A stretch of DNA of 58,910 bases from Deltaproteobacteria bacterium (GTDB lineage Bacteria; Desulfobacterota; Desulfobaccia; Desulfobaccales; 0-14-0-80-60-11), in the NCBI GenBank assembly GCA_003599195.1, contig QZIZ01000145.1, forward strand, positions 1-58,910, given 5' to 3'. Positions 49,939-58,910 of the stretch are shown here, piece by piece. Below the pieces are notes generated by a model. The model did not search any database. It was given only the letters and a program-made list of their open reading frames with translations, and had not been told where the DNA came from. Both the position numbers and the translations under genes were made by a program. Every line of letters begins with the position of its first letter. The first letter of the stretch is position 1.

Positions 49939-50520
49939 TTAAGCGGAAATCCGTTGCAGCAAACTGGCCTTGATGCGGTCGAATTCCTCGGGGCTGATGA
50001 CGCCGTCATCCCGGAGGCGGATGAATTCCTGGAGCTCTTCCCGGAGGCGCTCCGGGGGCAGGGGCAGTGGCTCCTCCAGGGGCGTCACCAGATGCTCGGG
50101 AGCCGCCAGGGCCAGGGGCGGCGCGGCCAGGGCCGCGGGGATGGCCTCCATGCCCCCTTGCTGCCCCCGGTAGCGGAGGGTGACCACGCCGCTCAACAGG
50201 GAAACTTCCACGTCCTGGCCGCTTTTGGCCGCTTCCTGCATGATGTCCTGGAGGTTGGATGCCTGGGCGGCCATTTTGGCCTTGAAGCTGTTCCAGTGGC
50301 GCACGAGCCTCCAGACGGCAAAGCTTAAGAGGGCGGCGAAGCCGGCGAAGATCCAGACGCTGAAGCCCAGGACCCCGGTAAGCCACACCAGGGCGATGAT
50401 GAGGACGAAGGGCACGGCGATCAGGAAGGCCAGCAGGCTGTAAAACTGCGTCAGATTGCCCCAGGTGGAGACTGCCGGGTCGGCAGGGGCGGGTTTGAAT
50501 TTGGAGAAGAATTTACCCAT
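49939..50520 (-). CDS. Membrane protein with C-terminal SHOCT domain, 193 aa
   Basis: Two hydrophobic helices (about 27-50 and 54-75) are followed by a cytoplasmic-looking region and a Pro/Leu-rich linker. The last 30 residues (LREELQEFIRLRDDGVISPEEFDRIKASLLQRI) are a SHOCT domain, a short helical oligomerisation module. Function unknown. A 42-bp piece of its 3' end is duplicated at 48226-48267. Confidence 0.85.
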   Translation of the reverse strand: MGKFFSKFKPAPADPAVSTWGNLTQFYSLLAFLIAVPFVLIIALVWLTGVLGFSVWIFAGFAALLSFAVWRLVRHWNSFKAKMAAQASNLQDIMQEAAKSGQDVEVSLLSGVVTLRYRGQQGGMEAIPAALAAPPLALAAPEHLVTPLEEPLPLPPERLREELQEFIRLRDDGVISPEEFDRIKASLLQRISA

Positions 50521-50528
50521 ATGAATAC

Positions 50529-50654
50529 CAGTTTTTAGTTTTCAGTTTTTAGTACGGGAGCCACTTCTTTGCCAAGGTTTTCTTGCAGGCTCATCCGGCT
50601 TTTTACCTTATCGATAATTATAACTAAAAACCAAAAACCAAAAACTAAAAACTG
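50529..50654. repeat. Inverted word repeat G, second copy
   Basis: Left arm CAGTTTTTAGTTTTCAG.. (50529-50553), right arm AACTAAAAACC/AAAAACTAAAAACTG (50622-50654). The right arm ends at the aminopeptidase stop codon. The loop (about 68 bp) has no gene. Confidence 0.85.
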
Positions 50655-50656
50655 CC

Positions 50657-52069
50657 TTATAACGCGTTAAAGAAAGCCCGGTAGGCCTTAAAAGTCATGT
50701 ACAGGTCGGCCTTGGAGGCCACCTCGAAAGGCGAGTGCATGGAGAGCAGCGGCGTGCCGCAATCGATGATCTCCAGGCCGTGGATGGCCAGGTACTTGGC
50801 GATGGTGCCGCCGCCCCCCTCATCCACCTTGCCCAACTGCCCGGCCTGCCAGACCACGCCGTATTCCTGGAAGATTTTCCTGATCCAGGCCACGTATTCG
50901 GCGTTGCTGTCATTGGTGTTGTACTTGCCGCCGCTGCCGCCGTATTTGTGGAAGGCCACGCCGTAGCCCATTTTGGCGGCATTCCGTTTTTCGTGGACTT
51001 CCGGGTAGTCCGGGTCCAGGGCGCCGGTGACGTCCCCGGAGATGGCCTTGGAGGCCATGAGGACCCGGCGCCGGGCCTGGGGGTTTTCTCCGGCCCGCTC
51101 CAGCAGGGTCTCCACGATCTCCTCCAGCAGGCAGCTTTTGGCTGCGGTGTTGCCGTCGGAGCCCACCTCCTCCTTGTCATAAAAGAGCGCCAGGGAGGTG
51201 TATTCCGGGGCTTCGGTCTCCAGGACGGCGGCCAGGGCCGCGTACGAGCAGGAGCGGTCGTCCTGGCCGTAGCCGCCCACCAGGCTGCGGTCCCAACCCA
51301 GGTCCCGGGCCGGACCGGCCGGCACCACCTCCAGTTCGGCGCTGATGAAATCCTCTTCCCGGATGCCGTATTTTTCCTCAAGGTGATTGAGGAGGTAGAG
51401 CTTGAAGCGGTCCTTGGTCTCCTTATCACCGAGGGGGAGGGAGCCCACCAGGACGTTGAGCTTTTCTCCTTCGAAGGCGTCGGACACCTTTTTGTCCATC
51501 TGGGACTTCCGGGCCAGATGGGGCAGGAGGTCGCAGACGGTGAAGACCGGGTCCCCCGGGTTTTCACCCACGACCAGCTCGACCCGGGAGCCGTCGGCCT
51601 TAAGCACCACGCCGTGGATGGCCAGGGGCCGGGCCAGCCACTGGTATTTCTTGATGCCCCCGTAATAATGGGTTTTGAGAAAAGCCAGGTCCGTGTCTTC
51701 ATAAACCGGATACTGCTTCAGGTCCAGGCGGGGGGAATCGATATGGGTGCCCACGAGGCGTAGCCCCGCGGTCAGGGGGCGGCGGCCCTGGACCACCAGG
51801 ACAATGGTTTTCCCTTTATAATTATAATAGCTTTTGGGGCCGGGAGCATTGGCTGCCAGGTCCACGAAACCCCGGGCTTTAGCCTGGCGCTCGATCTCGG
51901 CCACCGCCTCCCGCTCGGTCTTGGCCCGGTCCAAAAAGGTTTTGTATTCTTCCCCATAAGCAGTTATAGCCTCACGCAGGGCCGGGTTCGCCTGGTCCCA
52001 CACCAGGGTGGGGGAGATCATGAGGCGTTCGCGCAATTCTTTCAATTCGTTTTTTTCCGAGGCTTCCAT
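50657..52069 (-). CDS. M18-family aminopeptidase (aspartyl aminopeptidase-like)
   Basis: 470 aa from ATG 52069 (AGGTGG upstream). The open frame reaches 52192, but the extra 41 residues look like translated repeat DNA and are rejected. Zinc ligands and catalytic residues are in place: VGTHIDSPRLD (His), GGYGQDDRSCSY (bridging Asp), YDKEEVGSDG (Glu pair) and LSMHSPFEVAS (last His). Cytosolic, probably multimeric, releasing acidic N-terminal residues from peptides. Confidence 0.94.
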   Translation of the reverse strand: MEASEKNELKELRERLMISPTLVWDQANPALREAITAYGEEYKTFLDRAKTEREAVAEIERQAKARGFVDLAANAPGPKSYYNYKGKTIVLVVQGRRPLTAGLRLVGTHIDSPRLDLKQYPVYEDTDLAFLKTHYYGGIKKYQWLARPLAIHGVVLKADGSRVELVVGENPGDPVFTVCDLLPHLARKSQMDKKVSDAFEGEKLNVLVGSLPLGDKETKDRFKLYLLNHLEEKYGIREEDFISAELEVVPAGPARDLGWDRSLVGGYGQDDRSCSYAALAAVLETEAPEYTSLALFYDKEEVGSDGNTAAKSCLLEEIVETLLERAGENPQARRRVLMASKAISGDVTGALDPDYPEVHEKRNAAKMGYGVAFHKYGGSGGKYNTNDSNAEYVAWIRKIFQEYGVVWQAGQLGKVDEGGGGTIAKYLAIHGLEIIDCGTPLLSMHSPFEVASKADLYMTFKAYRAFFNAL

Positions 52070-52140
52070 TATTTCCACCTCCCCTTTCCGAGGACCGTGA
52101 TTTTTTGTAGAAATGAAGATTGGATGGTGGCAAAGGTCAG

Positions 52141-52243
52141 GCGATGGGGAAAAAGGGGAAGAGGGGAAAAGGGTTAGCTGAAAATAATTCAAGAGTTATG
52201 CGAAAACCCTTTTTCCCTTTTCGCCTTTTTCCCTTTTCCCCCA
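52141..52243. repeat. Inverted word repeat (GGGGAAAA / TTTTCCCC)
   Basis: Arms GATGGGGAAAAAGGGGAAG.. (52143-52173) and CCCTTTTTCCC/TTTTCGCC/TTTTTCCC words (52207-52243) are complementary around a short loop. They lie between the aminopeptidase start and tRNA-Leu. Confidence 0.85.
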
Positions 52244-52330
52244 ATAATACCCGCCATTATTAAATAACATGAATTACTTTACCAGACAACCTGAGAGCAG
52301 CAAATAACCCTGCTTCTATCAGGACTTTGC

Positions 52331-52359
52331 TTGACTTAGGCCCGAAAAGTTAATAAATT
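52331..52359 (+). promoter_or_regulatory. Predicted tRNA-Leu promoter
   Basis: TTGACT (52331-52336), a 17-nt spacer, TAAATT (52354-52359). The tRNA begins 22 nt after the -10 box. Confidence 0.45.
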
Positions 52360-52380
52360 TAAGGTTGTATTTAATTATTC

Positions 52381-52464
52381 GCGAGAGTGGCGGAATCAGG
52401 CAGACGCACTGGATTTAGGTTCCAGCGGGCGACCGTGGGGGTTCGAGTCCCCCCTCTCGCACCA
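52381..52464 (+). tRNA. tRNA-Leu (anticodon TAG)
   Basis: The acceptor stem GCGAGAG pairs with CTCTCGC and is followed by the discriminator A and an encoded CCA. The anticodon stem CTGGA/TCCAG encloses loop TTTAGGT, giving anticodon TAG. The long variable arm (GGGCGACCGTGGGG region) is that of a class II tRNA, as expected for leucine. The T-loop GGTTCGAGTCC is canonical. Confidence 0.95.
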
Positions 52465-52544
52465 GAAGCCGGGCCAAACAAACAGGGGGAGTGTTCCCGC
52501 CTGCCAATAATCATAATCAAAAGAGACTGGAAAGAGACTGGAAA

Positions 52545-53870
52545 ATGACGCAAAGCGCAGCAAAGGTGGAAGTGGAAAATCTGAGCGCAGTCACGCGCAA
52601 GCTGAAGATCGAGGTGCCCGCAGGCGAGGTCGCCCAGGCGGTGGACCGGGCCTACCAAAAGCTGGGAAAACAGGCCAAGGTGAAAGGATTCCGGCCCGGG
52701 AAGGTGCCCCGCTCCGTATTGGAACTCTATTATCGCAAACAGGTGGAGCAAGAGGTCTCCGAGGAGCTGATGCGCCGTTCCCTGGGGGAGGCCCTGAAAG
52801 AAAAATCGCTCGAGCCCGTGAACCTCAATTGGCCGGAGAGCATGCCCCCGGTGGTCCCGGGGGAGGACTTCCGCTTCAGCGTGGAGATGGAAGTGCCGCC
52901 GGAGTTTGAGGCGGAAAATTATACCGGATTGACCCTGGAGGCCCCCCCGGAAGAGGATATCGAACCTGTGGTGGAGAAGAGGCTGGACGAAATTCGGGAG
53001 AACAACGCCATCCTCCGGCCCCTGGACGCCCCCCGGCCCGTTGCGGAAGGGGATTACGTCGCCCTGGATTACCAGGGATATTTCCAAGGCAAGCCCATAC
53101 CCACGTCCAAACAGGAGAATATGCTGCTGGAAGCGGGCGCGGGCCGCTTTAACCCGGATTTTGAAAAACAACTATATGGCCTGGTCCCGGGCGCGGAGAC
53201 CCGCTTTACCGTGGACCTGCCCCCGGATTTTTACGACCCCCTGCAAGCCGGCAAGACGGTGGACTTCGAAGTTAAGATCCAGGGCATTAAAGAGAAAGTG
53301 GTGCCGGACCTGGATGACACCTTTGCCCAGAGCCTGGGGGGTAATTTTCAGACTTTGGCCGACTTGCGTGAGGCCGTCCGAGAGGATATTATTAAAGGTA
53401 AGGAAAGGGAGCGCCGCAGCCGTCTGGAGAATCAAGCCCTGGACCAGCTGCTGGCGGCCCACGACTTCGAAGTGCCGCCAAGCATGGTCAGGCAGGAACA
53501 GGAAGCCATGCTCCGGGAGCAGTTCCAGCAGTTGATACAGCACGGCGTCAACCTGGAGGGCCTGAATCAGGAAAAGTTGCTGGAAAGCGTGCGGCCCGGC
53601 GCGGAACGGCGGGTGCGGATGAACCTGCTGCTGGCGCGTATCGCCGCGAAGGAAGGCATCACCATCGACGATGTCGAACTGGAAGAAGGCTTGCAGCGGG
53701 TGGCCGACAGCACCGGCCGGGAAAAGGCCCAGGTGCGGCAGCTTTATCAGGAGCGGGGGCTCTTCGAAGTATTACGGCGGCAACTGCAGGATGAAAAGGC
53801 CATGAAGTTCGTGTTGGACCATGCTGAGACAGTTACGGCCGCATCGACCGAGGCCGAGGAGAATACATAA
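52545..53870 (+). CDS. tig: Trigger factor, ribosome-associated chaperone / peptidyl-prolyl isomerase
   Basis: 441 aa from ATG 52545 ([13 protein letters not shown]). The N-terminal ribosome-binding domain has the signature [16 protein letters not shown]. The FKBP-type PPIase domain (about 150-245) includes [19 protein letters not shown], and the C-terminal helical chaperone domain ends with [14 protein letters not shown]. The gene heads the conserved tig-clpP-clpX-lon order; clpP starts 2 bp after its stop. Confidence 0.97.
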   Translation: MTQSAAKVEVENLSAVTRKLKIEVPAGEVAQAVDRAYQKLGKQAKVKGFRPGKVPRSVLELYYRKQVEQEVSEELMRRSLGEALKEKSLEPVNLNWPESMPPVVPGEDFRFSVEMEVPPEFEAENYTGLTLEAPPEEDIEPVVEKRLDEIRENNAILRPLDAPRPVAEGDYVALDYQGYFQGKPIPTSKQENMLLEAGAGRFNPDFEKQLYGLVPGAETRFTVDLPPDFYDPLQAGKTVDFEVKIQGIKEKVVPDLDDTFAQSLGGNFQTLADLREAVREDIIKGKERERRSRLENQALDQLLAAHDFEVPPSMVRQEQEAMLREQFQQLIQHGVNLEGLNQEKLLESVRPGAERRVRMNLLLARIAAKEGITIDDVELEEGLQRVADSTGREKAQVRQLYQERGLFEVLRRQLQDEKAMKFVLDHAETVTAASTEAEENT

Positions 53871-53872
53871 CC

Positions 53873-54484
53873 ATGCCGTTGATTCCCATGGTGGTGGAGC
53901 AGAGCAGCCGGGGCGAACGGGCTTATGACATCTATTCCCGCTTGCTGAAGGAGCGGATCATCTTTTTAGGCACGGCCATCAATGACGAGGTGGCCAACCT
54001 GGTCATCGCCCAGATGCTGTTTCTGGAGGCGGAAGATCCGGATCGGGAGATCCATCTGTATATCAATTCCCCCGGCGGGATAGTGACCGCTGGTCTTGGG
54101 ATTTATGACACCATGCAGTTCATCAAGCCGCCGGTGACCACCCTGTGCATGGGCCAGGCGGCCAGTATGGCGGCCTTGCTGCTGGGTGCGGGCGCGCCCG
54201 GCAAACGCTCCAGCCTGCCCCATGCCCGGATCTTGATCCACCAACCCATGGGGGGCTTCCAGGGCCAGGCCACGGACGTGGATATTCAGGCCCGGGAGAT
54301 CTTAAGGCTCCGGGAAGAGTTGAACGAGATCATGTCCCGGCACACGGGGCAACCCATGGAGCGGATTCAGCAGGATACGGAAAGAGATTTTTTTATGTCC
54401 GGCGACCAGGCCAAGGAATACGGACTGGTGGATGAAGTGATAACGCAGCGGGAAGTGGGCAAACGCCCGCTGGCCCCGGCTTAA
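53873..54484 (+). CDS. clpP: ATP-dependent Clp protease proteolytic subunit
   Basis: 203 aa with the full catalytic triad: S98 ([10 protein letters not shown]), H123 ([11 protein letters not shown]) and D172 ([12 protein letters not shown]). The opening [20 protein letters not shown] is typical. It forms the double-ring chamber that works with ClpX, encoded next. The following gap has a perfect 8-bp stem. Confidence 0.98.
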   Translation: MPLIPMVVEQSSRGERAYDIYSRLLKERIIFLGTAINDEVANLVIAQMLFLEAEDPDREIHLYINSPGGIVTAGLGIYDTMQFIKPPVTTLCMGQAASMAALLLGAGAPGKRSSLPHARILIHQPMGGFQGQATDVDIQAREILRLREELNEIMSRHTGQPMERIQQDTERDFFMSGDQAKEYGLVDEVITQREVGKRPLAPA

Positions 54485-54504
54485 AAGGGATATTTTTATC
54501 CCTT
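54485..54504. other. Intercistronic hairpin between clpP and clpX
   Basis: AAGGGATA, loop TTTT, TATCCCTT: a perfect 8-bp stem starting right at the clpP stop. No U-run follows, so it may be a processing or stability element rather than a terminator. Confidence 0.6.
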
Positions 54505-54602
54505 CATGAAACCGCCCGGGGGTGCCGATATAAAAAACGGGACCCGAAGGTTGGGGTAGGAAAAGTAAAAACCAGACCCTTGAACCCGGGTTTGGGGAGG
54601 AT

Positions 54603-55891
<1,289 letters not shown>

Positions 55892-55895
<4 letters not shown>

Positions 55896-58351
55896 TCTTT
55901 CGGTTAAACAGATCGCGGCAGTCTGGGGAAGGGGACAGAAAAAATTTGATCACGGTGCCCATGTTGCCTCTCCGGGACATTGTGGTCTTCCCCCATATGG
56001 TGGTGCCCCTGTTCATCGGCCGGGAACGGTCCATCTCCGCCTTGGAATTCGCCATGGGCCAGGAAAAGTACATCCTCCTGTGTACCCAGAAAGACCCCAG
56101 GCGGGATGAACCCCGGGAAGCGGATATCTTCCGGGTGGGAACCCTGGCCGCGATCCTGCAGCTTCTGCGTCTGCCCGACGGCACGGTGAAAGTGCTCATC
56201 GAAGGCAAGGACCGGGCCCAGATCAAACAATACCTGGCCAATCCCCATTTCTTCCAGGTGGAGGCCGAGGAACTTGCCGACACCTGGTCTCACAATCCCG
56301 AAATCGAGGCCATGCGGCGGGCCACCATCGTCAGCTTCGAGACCTATGCCAAGCTGAACAAAAAGGTGCCTCAGGAAGTGGTGCAGACCGTGGCCGGACT
56401 GGAAGACCCGGGCCGGCTGTCGGATACCGTGGCCGGGCACCTGGCCGTAAAGACCGAGGAAAAACAAGGCTTGCTGGAAACCCAGGACGCCGGCCGCCGC
56501 CTGGAAAAGGTGCTCAGCCTGGTGAACCGGGAAAATGAAATCCTCCAGATCGAAACCCGCATCAAAAACCGGGTCAAGAAGCAGATGGAAAAGACCCAGC
56601 GTGAGTACTACCTGAATGAACAGATGCGGGCCATCCAGAAGGAGATGGGGGAGAAGGAGGATTTCAAGGGCGAAGTCCAGGAGCTGGAGCGCCGCATCCG
56701 CAAAAAGAAGATGAGCGCCGAGGCCCAGGCCAAGGTCAAGCATGAGTTGAAGAAACTCAAGCTCATGAGCCCCATGTCCGCGGAAGCCACGGTGGTGAGG
56801 AACTACATCGACTGGCTCCTGTCTCTGCCCTGGTACGAGAAGACCCGGGACAAGCACGACCTGGATGAGGCGGAACGCATCCTCCACGAAGACCATTACG
56901 GCCTGGAGAAGCCCAAGGAGCGCATTCTGGAGCATCTGGCGGTCCAGAGCCTGGTGAAGAAGATGAAAGGCCCCATCCTCTGCCTGGTGGGACCCCCGGG
57001 GGTGGGCAAGACCTCCCTGGCCAAGTCCGTGGCCCGGGCCCTGGGACGGAATTTCGTGCGCCTCTCTTTGGGCGGCGTGCGGGACGAAGCCGAGATCCGG
57101 GGCCACCGCCGCACTTACATCGGCGCTCTTCCGGGCAAGATTATCCAATCGCTGAAAAAGGCCAAGAGCGGCAATCCGGTATTCTGCCTGGATGAAGTGG
57201 ACAAGATGAGCACGGATTTCCGGGGCGACCCCTCCGCGGCGCTGCTGGAGGTCTTGGACCCGGAACAGAACTTCGCGTTTAACGACCACTACCTGGACGT
57301 GGACTACGACCTGTCCGAGGTGATGTTCATCACCACCGCCAACAACCTTTACTCCATCCCCGCGCCCTTGCAGGACCGCATGGAAATCATCCGGCTGCCG
57401 GGCTACACGGAAGTGGAAAAACTCCTCATCGCCCAGCAGTTCCTGATTCCCAAACAGTGTACGGCAAACGGCTTGAGCCAAGAAAACATCTCCTTCTCCG
57501 AGAACTCCGTCCTGTCCATTATCCGGCAATATACCCGGGAGGCGGGCGTGAGAAACCTGGAGCGGGAAATCGCGTCCATCACCCGCAAGGTGGCCCGGGA
57601 AGTGGCGGCCAAAGGCAAGGATCACCACGTCAAGGTGTCCAGCCAGGCGGTGCCCAAGTACCTGGGCGTGCCCCGCTTCCGCTTCGGCCGCACCGAAGAG
57701 GCCGACGAAGTGGGCCTGACCACGGGGTTGGCCTGGACCGAGTTCGGAGGTGAACTCCTGCAGACGGAAGTGGTGGTGCTGCCCGGCCGGGGCAAGCTGA
57801 TGATCACCGGGAAATTGGGGGAAGTGATGCAGGAATCGGCCCAGGCCGCGCTCAGTTACGTGCGCTCCAAGGCCGAGTCCCTGGGACTCTCCCCTGACTT
57901 CTACCGCAAGATCGACATCCACGTGCACGTGCCGGAAGGCGCGATTCCCAAAGACGGACCGTCCGCAGGCATCACCATCGCCACCAGCATCGTCTCCGCG
58001 CTGCTCAAAATTGCGGTCAAGCGAGACGTGGCCATGACCGGGGAAATCACGCTGCGGGGCCGGGTGCTGCCCATCGGCGGGCTCAAGGAAAAAGTCATCG
58101 CCGCCCACCGCCACCAGATCAAGACGGTGCTTATCCCCCGGGACAACGCCAAGGATATCAAGGAAATCCCGGCCCGTATCCTCAAGTCCGTGGAGCTCAC
58201 CCCGGTGGACCACATGGACGAGGTTCTGAAACTGGCCCTCGCGGTGGAAGACCCCGAAACCCTGTTCAAGGCCCCGTTGCCGCCGGCGCCGCCGGAACCG
58301 GCCTTTATCCCTGCGGCAGAAGGCCCGACCACGGAGATTCGGCCGCACTAG
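55892..58351 (+). CDS. lon: Lon, ATP-dependent serine protease
   Basis: 819 aa from ATG 55892, which overlaps the clpX stop as ATGA; ATG 55862 lies inside clpX and is not needed. The N-terminal substrate-binding domain (about 15-210) starts [19 protein letters not shown]. The AAA+ module has Walker A GPPGVGKT (367-374). The protease domain carries the catalytic dyad S691 (KDGPSAGIT) and K734 (GGLKEKV), spaced 43 residues apart as in E. coli. Degrades damaged and regulatory proteins in the cytoplasm. Confidence 0.98.
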
Positions 58352-58359
58352 AAAAAATC

Positions 58360-58541
58360 TCTCGCAAAGACGCAAAGACGCAAAGAAAAAGATTAACCAC
58401 AGAAGCACAGAGGACACAGAGTTTCACAGAGAAAAGATTTTTGGTTTGGCGCACAGCGCCAGACCAAAATTATTAACTCTGTGTATCTCTGCGCTCTCTG
58501 CGTCTCTGCGGTAAAATTTTTTTTTGGGTCTTTGCGTGAGA
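58360..58541. repeat. C-family long hairpin with conserved apical stem and outer CGCAAAGA arms, copy 4
   Basis: Outer: CTCGCAAAGACGCAAAG words (58361-58385) and GTCTTTGCGTGAG (58528-58540). Middle: TTAACCACAGAAGCACAG... (58393-58432) and CTCTGTG/CTCTGCG words (58476-58513). Apex: GGTTTGGCGC and GCGCCAGACC over a 3-nt loop (about 58443-58465). Confidence 0.88.
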
Positions 58542-58576
58542 ATAAAAAAGCCCCGCAGCAGCGCTCACTTTCCCCC

Positions 58577-58608
58577 TTGACAGCGGGGCCGCTATAAGCG
58601 AATATAAC
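58577..58608 (+). promoter_or_regulatory. Predicted promoter of the tRNA-Val/tRNA-Asp pair
   Basis: Perfect -35 TTGACA at 58577-58582. The -10 region AATATAAC (58601-58608) leaves a spacer of 18-20 nt, so the fit is imperfect. Confidence 0.4.
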
Positions 58609-58614
58609 CGGGGC

Positions 58615-58690
58615 GGGCGGATAGCTCAGCTGGGAGAGCATCGGCCTTACAAGCCGGGGGTCACAGGTTCGAGCCCTGTTCCGCCTACCA
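58615..58690 (+). tRNA. tRNA-Val (anticodon TAC)
   Basis: The acceptor stem GGGCGGA pairs with TCCGCCT (first pair G.U), followed by the encoded ACCA. Anticodon stem TCGGC/GCCGG with loop CTTACAA gives anticodon TAC. The D-arm GCTCAGCTGGGAGAGC and T-loop GGTTCGAGCC are canonical. Confidence 0.95.
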
Positions 58691-58816
58691 GTTTTTAGTT
58701 CAAAGTTCAAGGTTCAAAGTTCAAAGTTGCTGCACGGGTCAAGGTTTCAAAGTATTGCTAATTTCTGGCGGGGGTTCCCCCTTAACTTTGAACTTTGAAC
58801 TCGGAACTTTGAACTC
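58690..58816. repeat. Inverted word repeat A (GTTCAAA / TTTGAAC) between two tRNA genes
   Basis: Left arm TTCAAAGTTCAAGG.. (58698-58727), right arm AACTTTGAACTTTGAAC.. (58784-58815), separated by about 56 nt. It lies between tRNA-Val and tRNA-Asp, which are probably one transcript, so the stem could affect tRNA processing. Confidence 0.85.
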
Positions 58817-58822
58817 ATAATC

Positions 58823-58899
<77 letters not shown>

Positions 58900-58910
58900 A
58901 GGAAATTAAA

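Noticed and set aside
52070-52192. 41-codon extension of the M18 aminopeptidase
   Set aside because: Low-complexity Ser/Pro/Phe sequence from repeat DNA; ATG 52069 has AGGTGG upstream.
58393-58710. Minus-strand ORF of 105 codons
   Set aside because: Runs antisense through tRNA-Val and a C-family hairpin; a common false ORF at tRNA genes.

Overview
The window is GC-rich chromosomal DNA from a Gram-negative bacterium. Gene content points to the Desulfobacterota (former Deltaproteobacteria): a tig-clpP-clpX-lon cluster, a holB-ricT pair in a non-sporulation setting, a short flagellin, a spore-photolyase-like radical SAM enzyme, a long PAS/GAF/REC/Hpt hybrid kinase and a REC-cyclase. Species-level placement is not possible from sequence reading alone. 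There is no CRISPR array, rRNA operon, phage or recognisable transposase.

Layout. 1-9800 (mostly +): a DnaJ/TPR protein cut by the window edge, guaA, an AT-rich small membrane protein, holB, ricT, a 23S-IVS-type four-helix-bundle gene sitting between inverted repeats, two uncharacterised proteins and a YihY/BrkB membrane protein. 9835-26844 (all -): a secreted Ntn amidohydrolase, a hybrid kinase plus REC-adenylate cyclase pair, then a long co-directional run: an ATPase-like/GNAT fusion, a HisC-like aminotransferase and a GNAT protein coupled by TGATG overlaps, then an MFS carrier, an SGNH protein, a three-subunit molybdenum hydroxylase with 4-bp overlaps, XdhC and a MocA-like cytidylyltransferase. 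27137-39223 (mostly -): a secreted metzincin, rpmB (+), an eight-blade PQQ-type propeller with a long structured leader, RelA/SpoT, ProS, an RNase H-like nuclease and an FtsX-type ABC exporter. 39940-50520: a ThiF-like E1, flagellin plus MerR, an SPL-like radical SAM enzyme, a histidine phosphatase, a GT2 and a lipid-flippase-like protein, an O-methyltransferase, a kelch protein and a SHOCT protein. 50657-58910: M18 aminopeptidase, tRNA-Leu, tig-clpP-clpX-lon, tRNA-Val and tRNA-Asp.

The most striking feature is intergenic. Almost every gap holds inverted repeats whose arms are irregular tandem runs of a 6-9 bp word. Examples of words are GTTCAAA/GTTCAAG, AGCTGAAAGCTGA, CGCAGAG, GTTGCGG, GGAAAACG, TGATCAGT and TTTTTAGT. 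Several families nest inside each other in fixed order. Two copies 37 kb apart (735-954 and 38352-38557) have the same nested arms and a homologous ~80-nt loop in opposite orientation. Four copies share a conserved apical stem. One pair of arms encloses the IVS-protein gene, so that locus resembles the stem-loop-plus-ORF design of 23S rRNA intervening sequences. Word repeats also run into coding regions: they form an in-frame insertion in the ABC permease and supply the C-termini and stop codons of at least three genes. These repeats, with the IVS-type protein as a possible partner, are my best candidate for an undescribed system. Their mobility and function are inference.
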